A stretch of 11,591 nt of DNA from Opitutia bacterium (lineage in GTDB: Bacteria > Verrucomicrobiota > Verrucomicrobiae > Opitutales > UBA953), in assembly GCA_947488485.1 (NCBI GenBank), contig CANKZO010000057.1:1-11591 (forward strand), in the 5' to 3' direction. The notes under the pieces were generated by a model that made no database searches, was not told the origin of the DNA, and saw only the letters and a list, made by a program, of their open reading frames with translations. Shown one piece after another: positions 9,201 to 11,591 of this stretch (positions are counted from its first letter, which is position 1; each line of letters opens with the position of its first letter). The position numbers and the translations under genes were made by a program.

Positions 9201-10110
9201 TTCGGCCCGTGGCGTGACTCAGAATTCGTTCCTGAGCTCCAAGGACAATCTCGATGAGGCCGTTTCCGGCGCCCAGGATAATACCTGGGTCGAAGGCTAT
9301 GCCCAGACGATCCAGGCCCGCCAGGGGTCAGGCAACTGGGGCTACGATTACCAACTCGGAGGCGTCGCCGCCGGTATCGACCTCATCCGTGATCAGGACT
9401 GGGTCATGGGCCTGGCGTTCGGTATGTCGCAGTCCGAGGCCAAGCATGAGTATAACCGCGATAAGACCTCGGCGACGGCCTATGACCTCGGTCTTTACAC
9501 CGCGGCCACGGGCGATGACTCAACGGTCAGCTTCGTGGCCTTCTACTCGAACTATGACGTGACGCACACGCGCCAGGTGGACATGGACTTCACGACCCGT
9601 CCGGCATCCGGCAAGCCGAAGGCTTTCCGGACCGGCGTCGAACTGGGTTACGATTCAAACGTATTCCGCACCCCGGATTCGAAGACTTATCTCCGGATGG
9701 GCCTCGGTGCCGGCGTTGCGCATCGTGATGGGTTCACCGAGAAGGGCGAAGATGCCATCATCATGAACTTCGACGCGGTCAACATGCCTTACTTCCAGCT
9801 GGATATGGGTATGGGCTACTCGACGGATCTGTTCGAAGGCGACAAGACTTGGCAGTTGTTCGGCGAGGGCATGTTCACGCGCCACGTGGTTGCTGCGAAT
9901 CCGACCACTCTGGCTCGCTTCGTGAACGCCGTCGGCAGCAGCGGCGAAGTCACCGTGCCGAGCCCCGAGTATACCTACATCCAGTTCCAGCCGACGGTCG
10001 GCGTGTCCTGGCGCGAGGGCCTCGGCTCGGCTGAGTTTAAGGTTTTCGCCGAGATCCGCGGCGGCAAGACTGCCCCGGGCGCCAGCGCGAGCTACAAGCT
10101 GAGGTTCTAG
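1..10110 (+). CDS. Giant PATR-type autotransporter (adhesin-like), 5'-partial
   Basis: One continuous frame of 3369 codons ends at TAG 10108-10110. It is open at base 1, and the ATG at 13 lies inside a repeated segment that recurs in-frame at 1027, so the true start and signal peptide lie upstream. The product should be a type V secreted surface protein whose C-terminal barrel inserts in the outer membrane and carries the passenger outside. Seen: PATR-like motifs (SLTLSGANSYAGTTTVNAGT at ~295; LTLTNDNTFSGLTRVLQGAL at ~3260), APGNS-type passenger-end blocks, eight Ig-like domains in two modules, and a barrel ending YKLRF. I found no cysteine in the translation, which suits an exported passenger. 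At more than 3369 residues it is far longer than classical autotransporters of about 1000-1500. No protease, lipase or other catalytic motif was recognised, so adhesion or a surface-layer role is inference. Codon composition is mosaic (see findings). Confidence 0.93.
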   Translation, partial: GRLTMNNATIESTGRVANDGSGRAVVPFDGDLNPTDLVGRGTIKASSYALTYGGTISVVMKGGAVGTDAVVKTGAGDAVLSADNTFAGNVVVTNGTGGSLTLSGANSYAGTTTVNAGTLVVKNSQALGSATGATTVAAAGQLQLVSPISISYDRTLNAQRSYSLDMAERITLTAGLSTATHVHLWSNTGVSRISDTLTLAGAAGTRVNLQVDGSDTVTAASRLYLGAVNVNVGAQTSVGTGTAISGSGADLYLDLTSTGFNRRGLLAVSGDMNLGVGKLTVAGGGYLYLMGNNSGTTGVTTIADGRVYVATPTALGSNHDVTLTAGILNVSNDLDIGTGRLTMNNATIESTGRVANDGSGRAVVPFDGDLNPTDLVGRGTIKASSYALTYGGTISVVMKGGAVGTDAVVKTGAGTTTLSAANDFNGVTSVLGGVLKITNSSSLGVNGSLGNHTVASSGTLGIGISMPNLAEDFIISGAGYSGGAINNMVGSSVLTGTLGLAGASTIANTNAGGSLTLGQGAAITGAYGLTFTGTGQIVVNRSIDTGTGTLTKTGTSKLILNSDSAFSGAITITTTDTAGNGQLIANANLTGGGAVSVGANSVLGGYGSVAGSVTVAPAVTGTKTTIRAGEANPDAQGGKANFGIGGALTFTGAGTISVSSPTAYVATSSGAPLEVGGNLVMGGAAGTVTIDLNKVILKPGTYHILKHGRTSGGSPTTLGSTDYAKFSIANAKIGVGTTRNPRAVLVDAAGYLDLAVTGGVLYWTGQSDAGGNPAQWGVGSTFKTNWRLESNDPAQISGNTKYVANDAIVFDDSPVAGAPTNITLTAIQDAFTIELRNVTKSYSFSGFGINGDSLDKIGGGEVTFNVANTFGTSSDQRTVKLRDGAIRAGANNVLGVYQADVYGVSNDPATLADETKAPRLSSDGTLARSFANRFELYSDEFILGDSVKNGVLTISGIVNLAGPSRVITFDSDVVLTSKLIDQEGSLNFAASAVASGTFIKKGLGKLTLTADSAFGSSSPNAEAGTDYNGDIILSAGTLQIGNNGTTGSVVGNIENRANLIFSRSNALTYDAVISGSGTMDKTGIGTLTLTNDNTFSGLTRVLQGALIVNGSLGGSVQTSSSTTLGGVGRIKGNVTVAGLHSPGNSPGIQTIGGNLTYAAGSSIKWELSDNTNQQAATPVFDNITVGGNLTLAGATSLSLDFKPAASLVDWTNPFWSQSKQWEIITVGGVTTGFGNLTLASPIPDWIDKNSAQFHTARPGSSFNLVSSGGSVYLSYSAGVLASPQVSDVVLQNTHVGVDFIPGFAQIINNAAIGSDSLDATITGSVGGKVILPGSSSVLGIAAAESGTIGVSLARPAQPGIITDSANVAFVSQPSGTALGSLSIQVSGTAYEYAAPSVPVTVDIGKVRLGLATSAFQTFQTAAVAIANLATSSTYGESLAATWSTPQSSNVVTAGTIVAPIAPGGTSSALTASLSTPVSAGLQSGSATLALTSVAVSGSGLGNTILSPATVGLTGTAYNAAVGSVALADQVIDLGHVRVGQAFTARSIQVSNTAVTGAFTEVLDAVFAASDAGVVASGSISGLVAGSSSQAMSVNWSQTATAGVFNKNTTIRMSTSGSGLTPEVVGTQLIQITATVDEIASIVAPSPVYSGRVHVGGSFNQVDVSVTNGVAGTTLENLSVAVNSSALPVGLTGSGSVSGLAAGQTSANAIQARITDTTTQGDVTKVLTLSGQSISQNLSLAPIDLSATVNITGLAYTGKSTWLAGNNDWTDGSVEAHWARWQRLGGIPGRDGVLSVGDTATFAGASSEAVRLNGLSPELQALIFNGNVGATLTAAASESFLMGQGAALAEVKVQLGANVLNVPMSLYKDLQVTATAGASVSFGGAISSFAANNLTIVGSDLTRLGGTADFSASVGGGLALTVQAARLTSSIDQTFGAGTLKSGELRSSTVTPGAVNLTFASLENVTSGTAYDRFVLGDALNPSKLAINLSSASFVDVKSGDLRNNAVVNAPIVVRNNALLGGVGSSQGLTVENGGKFAPGNSIGAYSASSLTLSNSSIFNVEFNANNADLVQVTAGPTLLNGQLLVSYFSQVAGDSNITSSTRYTIVDNAGHISTGSFSDVSFDSVTAALFPLFTPRAQIFADRVELYFTELSVTGPGVPGATDVNLGSTHVGQPFVPGFTTIYNTASSGSGSIDAALSQTGSTPGIVIPPVGVTGVLPGETKTSDVTLITPTSAGEKNGQVLVTFTSQPGNVSAGSTVINVTGTAYEYASANVLNSVDLGSIRRGSLLYGTFQAATVPLTNLATSAAYGEKLTALWVGTSSPDVIATGAVTNLAPQASSNALSLNLNSSLLAGAYSETATLGMTSVAVAGSNLDNTSTTQAIGVIGKVYDPAAGSTTATLNLGTTRVGTNFQAKQFAVSNTATAGVYTETLKADFISTSANLTTSGTLTSLVAGQSASTLGIGSSSVTTPGLLSGTTTVRFTTEAQSGSGLLNEVVGSQVVAVSGVVSAPGSLRNDQTHNSVANTVFSGPEHGIHVGASFGQVDVHVENPQANLAWVPYTESLTVGLAPAVAGLWHNGASIASLAPTVNDTTTFKARITDTTTAGDVTKPLTFTGLSLSPDGVLPDLTVASLVVNITGLAYTGKGTWSGGSGTYDDWSKWARLGGQPGIDGLTLSRDDTATFAGAGGNSVTMNGVSPMLQALNLTSSGGTTLTAAGAESIDLARGSALPAAMQVSGGSHRMGVPVALFQDLTINVGLGSKLTFASAVTTAGATALTVNGMGTVDFLTGVTGNLDLSLRGGATVSTGVNQLFGDMDLKSGTVKSSALGATVSNVTATSLVKSTPDTVYLGDKESPTKLVIAGTLPLADVAAGVLRNNANLQAPVTVRANATLGGVGNSLAVNILNDGHLAPGNSIGTYTTTSLTLNPTSNYDVEFNRASADKTIVTNGPTVRAGKINVIFLNDPNVANAADFKDKVFIIIDNTGHTATGTFVASDVAFDPATASAFPSYSPKVRMFDDHTELYFLLTQNFGTPRTISSLPNIMGRTQSMFVHSIAGDPYARLLARGPSSARGVTQNSFLSSKDNLDEAVSGAQDNTWVEGYAQTIQARQGSGNWGYDYQLGGVAAGIDLIRDQDWVMGLAFGMSQSEAKHEYNRDKTSATAYDLGLYTAATGDDSTVSFVAFYSNYDVTHTRQVDMDFTTRPASGKPKAFRTGVELGYDSNVFRTPDSKTYLRMGLGAGVAHRDGFTEKGEDAIIMNFDAVNMPYFQLDMGMGYSTDLFEGDKTWQLFGEGMFTRHVVAANPTTLARFVNAVGSSGEVTVPSPEYTYIQFQPTVGVSWREGLGSAEFKVFAEIRGGKTAPGASASYKLRF
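1015..1242 (+). repeat. Direct repeat copy 2 (last, truncated copy)
   Basis: This is a perfect second copy of 1-228, in the same reading frame. It ends at 1242 and sequence after that is unrelated to the unit at the nucleotide level. Absence of any mismatch over 228 bp, synonymous sites included, implies recent duplication or ongoing gene conversion. It appears to be the 3'-terminal partial copy of an array whose other members would lie upstream. Confidence 0.95.
1243..2280 (+). other. Passenger block P0: beta-helix/PATR region
   Basis: Part of the autotransporter frame. It opens with a PATR-like stretch (TTTLSAANDFNG...GGVLKITNSSSLG) and a second one near 1650 (LTKTGTSKLILNSDSAFSG). A passenger-end style region follows (SVLGGYGSVAGSVTVAP, ~1801) and then a closing strand (AVLVDAAGYLDLAVTGG, ~2227). 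Such Gly/Thr/Ser-rich repeats normally fold as a right-handed beta-helix. Composition drops at the border: by hand count 1141-1200 is about 63% GC and 1261-1320 about 40%. Confidence 0.7.
2281..3840 (+). other. Passenger block P1: second beta-helix passenger
   Basis: Part of the autotransporter frame. It begins with a passenger-start signature: LYWTGQ, a Trp-rich stretch with NWRL, then DAIVFDD at 2416-2436. PATR-like strands follow (FIKKGLGKLTLTADSAF, ~2989; LTLTNDNTFSGLTRVLQG, ~3259). It closes with a typical end block: TLGGVGRIKGNVTVAG, HSPGNSPG near 3418, GNLTYAAGSSIKWEL, and a final VSSGGSVYLSYSA at ~3793. The start-to-end pattern looks like a complete passenger embedded inside a larger protein. 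Confidence 0.7.
3841..6462 (+). repeat. Module A (~870 aa): four Ig-like domains plus beta-helix block
   Basis: Part of the autotransporter frame and collinear with module B. The four Ig-like units lie at about 3850-4170, 4186-4560, 4561-4914 and 4918-5271. Each has an [LI]G-x-V-R/H-VG type opening (THVGVDF, KVRLGLA, HVRVGQAF, RVHVGGSF) and a closing strand such as SGTAYEYA or ITGLAYTGK. They resemble the choice-of-anchor D/ASH-like beta-sandwich family. From 5276 a passenger block follows, with a Trp-rich start, DTATFAG at 5389-5409, FAPGNSIG near 6106 and a closing YTIVDNAGH...STGSF. Divergence from module B is large at both protein and synonymous level, so the duplication is old. Confidence 0.85.
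6463..9084 (+). repeat. Module B (~870 aa): diverged copy of module A
   Basis: Follows module A head to tail in the same frame with the same order of parts. Ig-like units lie at about 6487-6807, 6808-7170, 7171-7520 and 7534-7929. The passenger start at ~7933 leads to DTATFAG at 8032-8052. LAPGNSIG is near 8725, and FIIIDNTGHTATGTF closes the block. Shared landmarks include GTAYEYA, ITDTTT-GDVTK, VNITGLAYTGK and TLTAA-ES. Equivalent positions are offset by about 2628-2643 bp, so only small indels separate the copies. The fourth Ig-like unit is longer here than in A, with an insertion near 7540-7600. Confidence 0.85.
9103..10107 (+). other. C-terminal autotransporter beta-barrel domain
   Basis: The last ~335 residues of the giant protein. 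A linker (ISSLPNIMGRTQSMF...) leads into WVEGYAQ at ~9286 and then alternating amphipathic strands rich in Tyr, Gly and Trp: GGVAAGIDLI, WVMGLAFGMS, YDLGLYTA, FRTGVELGYD, LRMGLGAGVAHRDGF, FQPTVGVSWREGL. The final residues are YKLRF with a terminal Phe, the usual outer-membrane assembly signal. Size (~280-residue barrel) and strand pattern fit the classical 12-strand autotransporter barrel (PF03797-like). Codons here are mostly C/G-ending, unlike much of the passenger. Confidence 0.9.
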
Positions 10111-10129
10111 CGCGAAGCTTCGCTTCGCG
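10111..10129 (+). other. Hairpin immediately after the autotransporter stop codon
   Basis: CGCGAAG at 10111-10117 pairs with CTTCGCG at 10123-10129 around the loop CTTCG, giving a 7-bp stem that starts on the base after TAG. No T-run follows, so it is not itself an intrinsic terminator. It could protect the mRNA 3' end; that role is inference. Confidence 0.6.
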
Positions 10130-10130
10130 A

Positions 10131-10166
10131 GGGGACACGTGGGCAAGGTGACACAGTGACACGGGG
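10131..10166 (+). repeat. Short GACAC-rich imperfect repeats
   Basis: GTGACAC occurs at 10148-10154 and again at 10156-10162, with a related GGGGACAC at 10131-10138. The tract lies between the post-stop hairpin and the terminator stem. It is low-complexity and no function is evident. Confidence 0.4.
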
Positions 10167-10173
10167 AAAGACA

Positions 10174-10200
10174 GGGCGCCGTAAGGCGCCCTTCTTGTTT
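10174..10200 (+). terminator. Intrinsic terminator of the autotransporter gene
   Basis: GGGCGCC (10174-10180) pairs perfectly with GGCGCCC (10185-10191) around a GTAA tetraloop, followed by the T-rich tail TTCTTGTTT (10192-10200). The stem is entirely G-C and the form is classical Rho-independent. It lies 64 bp after the stop codon and separates the autotransporter transcript from the symporter downstream. Confidence 0.85.
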
Positions 10201-10213
10201 ATGTACGGTGTTA

Positions 10214-10413
10214 GCGGTTAGCGGATGGGACCGCGTCACGACATAGAGGCATCTCATGGGAGGACTGAGTAGAGGACTGAATGGAGGGCTGAATGGAAGG
10301 GGAGATGGCTGAATCGATGACAGAGGGCTGCGTCGATGGCGGAATGGTTTCCCAGCTAATCATCCGGTTTCCGGTCTCCCCTTGAGTTCGTGTCATTCCC
10401 ATCCGCTAACCGC
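10214..10413. repeat. 200-bp element with perfect 17-bp inverted terminal repeats
   Basis: GCGGTTAGCGGATGGGA at 10214-10230 is the exact reverse complement of 10397-10413. Complementarity weakens inwards but a partial match persists (GTCACGA against GACACGA). The interior carries 12-bp tandem repeats and no credible gene. No target-site duplication is visible: the flanks read GGTGTTA on the left and CAGCCGC on the right. It may be a MITE-like or REP/BIME-like element, or two inverted copies of one intergenic motif. A transposon origin is not proven. Confidence 0.6.
10261..10308 (+). repeat. 12-bp tandem repeat, about four degenerate copies
   Basis: Successive 12-mers are AGGACTGAGTAG, AGGACTGAATGG, AGGGCTGAATGG and AAGGGGAGATGG, with consensus AGGRCTGAATGG. 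The first three are close and the fourth is degenerate. They sit inside the inverted-repeat element. Any small ORF here on the minus strand (PSIQPSIQSSTQSS-like) is a product of the repeat and not a supported gene. Confidence 0.7.
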
Positions 10414-10430
10414 CAGCCGCTGACCGCTTT
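10403..10430. repeat. Heptad repeats CCGCTNA at the right end of the element
   Basis: Four in-phase heptads follow one another: CCGCTAA, CCGCCAG, CCGCTGA, CCGCTTT. The left end carries two perfect inverted heptads, TTAGCGG-TTAGCGG, at 10211-10224. The series runs past the 17-bp terminal repeat and touches the candidate -35 box of the symporter. Heptads could be regulator half-sites or simple slipped-strand repeats; the sequence does not decide. Confidence 0.55.
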
Positions 10431-10458
10431 GACCTATTATGCTCCGAACTGGTCATAT
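10429..10458 (+). promoter_or_regulatory. Candidate promoter for the symporter gene (weak)
   Basis: TTGACC at 10429-10434 matches 5 of 6 bases of the sigma-70 -35 consensus. An 18-bp spacer leads to TCATAT at 10453-10458, a poor -10 box. TATTAT at 10435-10440 is a better -10 match but has no -35 box upstream at the right spacing. If the first pairing is right, transcription would begin near 10465 and give a leader of about 60 nt. Confidence 0.3.
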
Positions 10459-10460
10459 CA

Positions 10461-10525
10461 GTAAGGGGAACGCGGTTGCCACGCAGGGCGGGGTGAAACA
10501 GAAGTAAGCAACCCCTTACCCCGCC
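10461..10525 (+). promoter_or_regulatory. Structured leader with competing stems, no Shine-Dalgarno
   Basis: Stem 1: GTAAGG (10461-10466) plus GGTTGC (10474-10479) pair with the contiguous GCAACCCCTTAC (10508-10519), with a 7-nt bulge. Alternatively GTAAGGGG (10461-10468) pairs with CCCCTTAC (10512-10519). Stem 2: GGCGGGGT (10487-10494) pairs with ACCCCGCC (10518-10525), ending exactly at the base before ATG. The stems share 10518-10519, so both cannot form in full. The 18 bases before the ATG are pyrimidine-rich and show no Shine-Dalgarno sequence. Translational or attenuation control is inference. Confidence 0.4.
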
Positions 10526-11591
10526 ATGCATATTACCTGGATTGATTGGGTCATCGTCGTCGCTTCGATCCTGATCTGCTTCGTCCCCGCGCTGTTTCTC
10601 GCCAAGCGCTCGAGCGGTAGTACCGCCGAGTTCTTCGCCTCCGGTCGCTCGGTGCCGTGGTGGCTTGCCGGTCTCTCGATGGTCGCGACGACATTTTCGT
10701 CCGACACCCCGAACTGGGTGACTGAGCAGGTCCGTAAATACGGCGTCGCCGGCAACTGGCAGTGGTGGGCCTTCGTGCTCACTGGCGTGGCCACGGTCTT
10801 CTTCTTCGCTCGCCTGTGGCGCCGCTCGGGCGTCATGACCGACCTCGAGTTCTACGAGCATCGCTACTCCGGTACCGCCGCCTCGGTCGTCCGCGGTTTC
10901 CGCGCAATCTACCTCGGGTTGTTCTTCAATTGCTTCATCATGGGCATGGTGACCTTGGCTGCCTGCAAGATCGCCAACATCCTATTCGGCATGCCCGCTT
11001 GGCAGACCATCGTCGTCTGCGGGATCCTGAACGTCGTCTTCGCCGCTCACTCCGGCCTCTGGGGTGTCCTGGTCATCGATATGATTCAGTTCTTCATCAA
11101 GATGACCGCCGTCTTCGCCGCGGCTTGGTTCTCGCTCGTCGAGGTCGGCCGCCGTCTGGCCGGCGACGCCAGTGGCTGGACTGGACTGAAGTTGCTCGTA
11201 GAAAAACTTTCCACCCAGCAGGTCGTCACGACCGACGGCGTGCCGGTGATGTCGGTGTCGGACGGCAGGGGTCAGCCGATCCTGGACATGCTGCCGAACT
11301 TCACGATGTCGGAGCTGGCGTTGATGATCTTCATCCTGCCGATCGCCATCAGCTGGTGGGCCAACTGGTATCCCGGCGCCGAGCCTGGCGGTGGTTCCTA
11401 CATCGCGCAGCGCATGCTGGCTTCGAAGTCGGAGAAGGATTCCCTCGGCGGCACGCTCTTCTTCAACGTCGCCCATTACGTGCTGCGCCCTTGGCCGTGG
11501 ATCATCACCGCTCTGTGTTCCATCATAGTCTACCCTGACCTCGCCGCGATCAAGTCGGCCTTCCCGAACGCCGACCCTGCGCTCATCGGCC
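10526..11591 (+). CDS. Sodium:solute symporter (SSS family), 3'-partial
   Basis: Inner-membrane Na+-coupled transporter; 355 codons are present and the frame runs off the window. The ATG at 10526 is the first after an in-frame TAA at 10505-10507, and it gives the usual short N-terminus before TM1. Seen: TM1 about residues 6-26; FFASGRSVPWWLAGLSM (36-52), the family's conserved stretch before the Na+-site helix; ATTFSSDTPNW (54-64); further hydrophobic segments near 78-97, 126-154, 161-174 and 181-203; and SGLWGVLVIDMIQ (176-188), which matches the SSS signature pattern G-L-x-x-V-x-x-x-D-x-x-Q. A longer extramembrane loop spans about 206-265, then further TM segments follow (MIFILPIAISWW; PWPWIITALCSIIV). 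Family members are often 500-600 residues, so roughly 40% is missing. The substrate (sugar, amino acid, other) cannot be assigned. It is separated from the autotransporter by a terminator, so probably has its own promoter. Confidence 0.92.
   Translation, partial: MHITWIDWVIVVASILICFVPALFLAKRSSGSTAEFFASGRSVPWWLAGLSMVATTFSSDTPNWVTEQVRKYGVAGNWQWWAFVLTGVATVFFFARLWRRSGVMTDLEFYEHRYSGTAASVVRGFRAIYLGLFFNCFIMGMVTLAACKIANILFGMPAWQTIVVCGILNVVFAAHSGLWGVLVIDMIQFFIKMTAVFAAAWFSLVEVGRRLAGDASGWTGLKLLVEKLSTQQVVTTDGVPVMSVSDGRGQPILDMLPNFTMSELALMIFILPIAISWWANWYPGAEPGGGSYIAQRMLASKSEKDSLGGTLFFNVAHYVLRPWPWIITALCSIIVYPDLAAIKSAFPNADPALIG

Noticed and set aside
10211..10402. 63-codon minus-strand ORF in the intergenic region
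   Set aside because: Made of the inverted-repeat arm and 12-bp tandem repeats; Ser/Gln/Pro periodicity mirrors the DNA repeat and no ribosome binding site was seen.
10214..10413. Insertion sequence
   Set aside because: No transposase frame and no visible target-site duplication; kept only as an inverted-repeat element of unknown origin.
10403..10430. CRISPR-like repeats
   Set aside because: Heptads are contiguous, with no spacers and far too short; no cas gene is present.
10762..11538. 258-codon plus-strand ORF overlapping the symporter
   Set aside because: Out-of-frame, Arg/His-rich translation. The symporter frame has clear membrane segments and the SSS signature.

Overview
The window looks chromosomal and comes from a Gram-negative bacterium with fairly high GC. 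The best guess is Verrucomicrobiota, Opitutales/Opitutaceae-like. That rests on a giant, PATR-type (passenger-associated transport repeat), cysteine-free autotransporter followed by an SSS-family Na+/solute symporter of the kind common in that phylum. The assignment is inference from protein style; no marker gene is present.

Layout. Bases 1-10110 are one uninterrupted plus-strand reading frame, the 3' part of a giant autotransporter gene. The frame is open at base 1, and the ATG at base 13 is internal because the same codons recur inside the protein at 1015. In order it contains: (i) 1-1242, a 1014-bp (338-residue) repeat unit followed by the first 228 bp of an identical next copy; (ii) 1243-2280, lower-GC beta-helix passenger sequence; (iii) 2281-3840, a second passenger block with its own start-like and end-like motifs; (iv) 3841-6462 and 6463-9084, two diverged, collinear copies of a ~870-residue module, each with four Ig-like domains followed by a beta-helix passenger block; (v) ~9103-10107, a C-terminal autotransporter beta-barrel ending in Phe.

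Bases 10111-10525 are a 415-bp non-coding stretch. It holds a hairpin directly after the stop, a strong intrinsic terminator (10174-10200), a 200-bp element bounded by perfect 17-bp inverted repeats (10214-10413), 12-bp and 7-bp tandem repeats, a weak promoter candidate, and a structured leader with two competing stems that abuts the next start codon. Bases 10526-11591 are the first 355 codons of an SSS-family symporter, cut off by the window edge.

The autotransporter would display a very long fibre at the cell surface. The symporter sits in the inner membrane and is probably a separate transcription unit, since a terminator lies between the genes. Nothing in the sequence ties the two functions together. 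The most notable signals are the hierarchy of duplications in the autotransporter (recent, perfect 338-aa repeat against old, diverged 870-aa modules), its serial passenger-end blocks, and the repeat-rich intergenic DNA.
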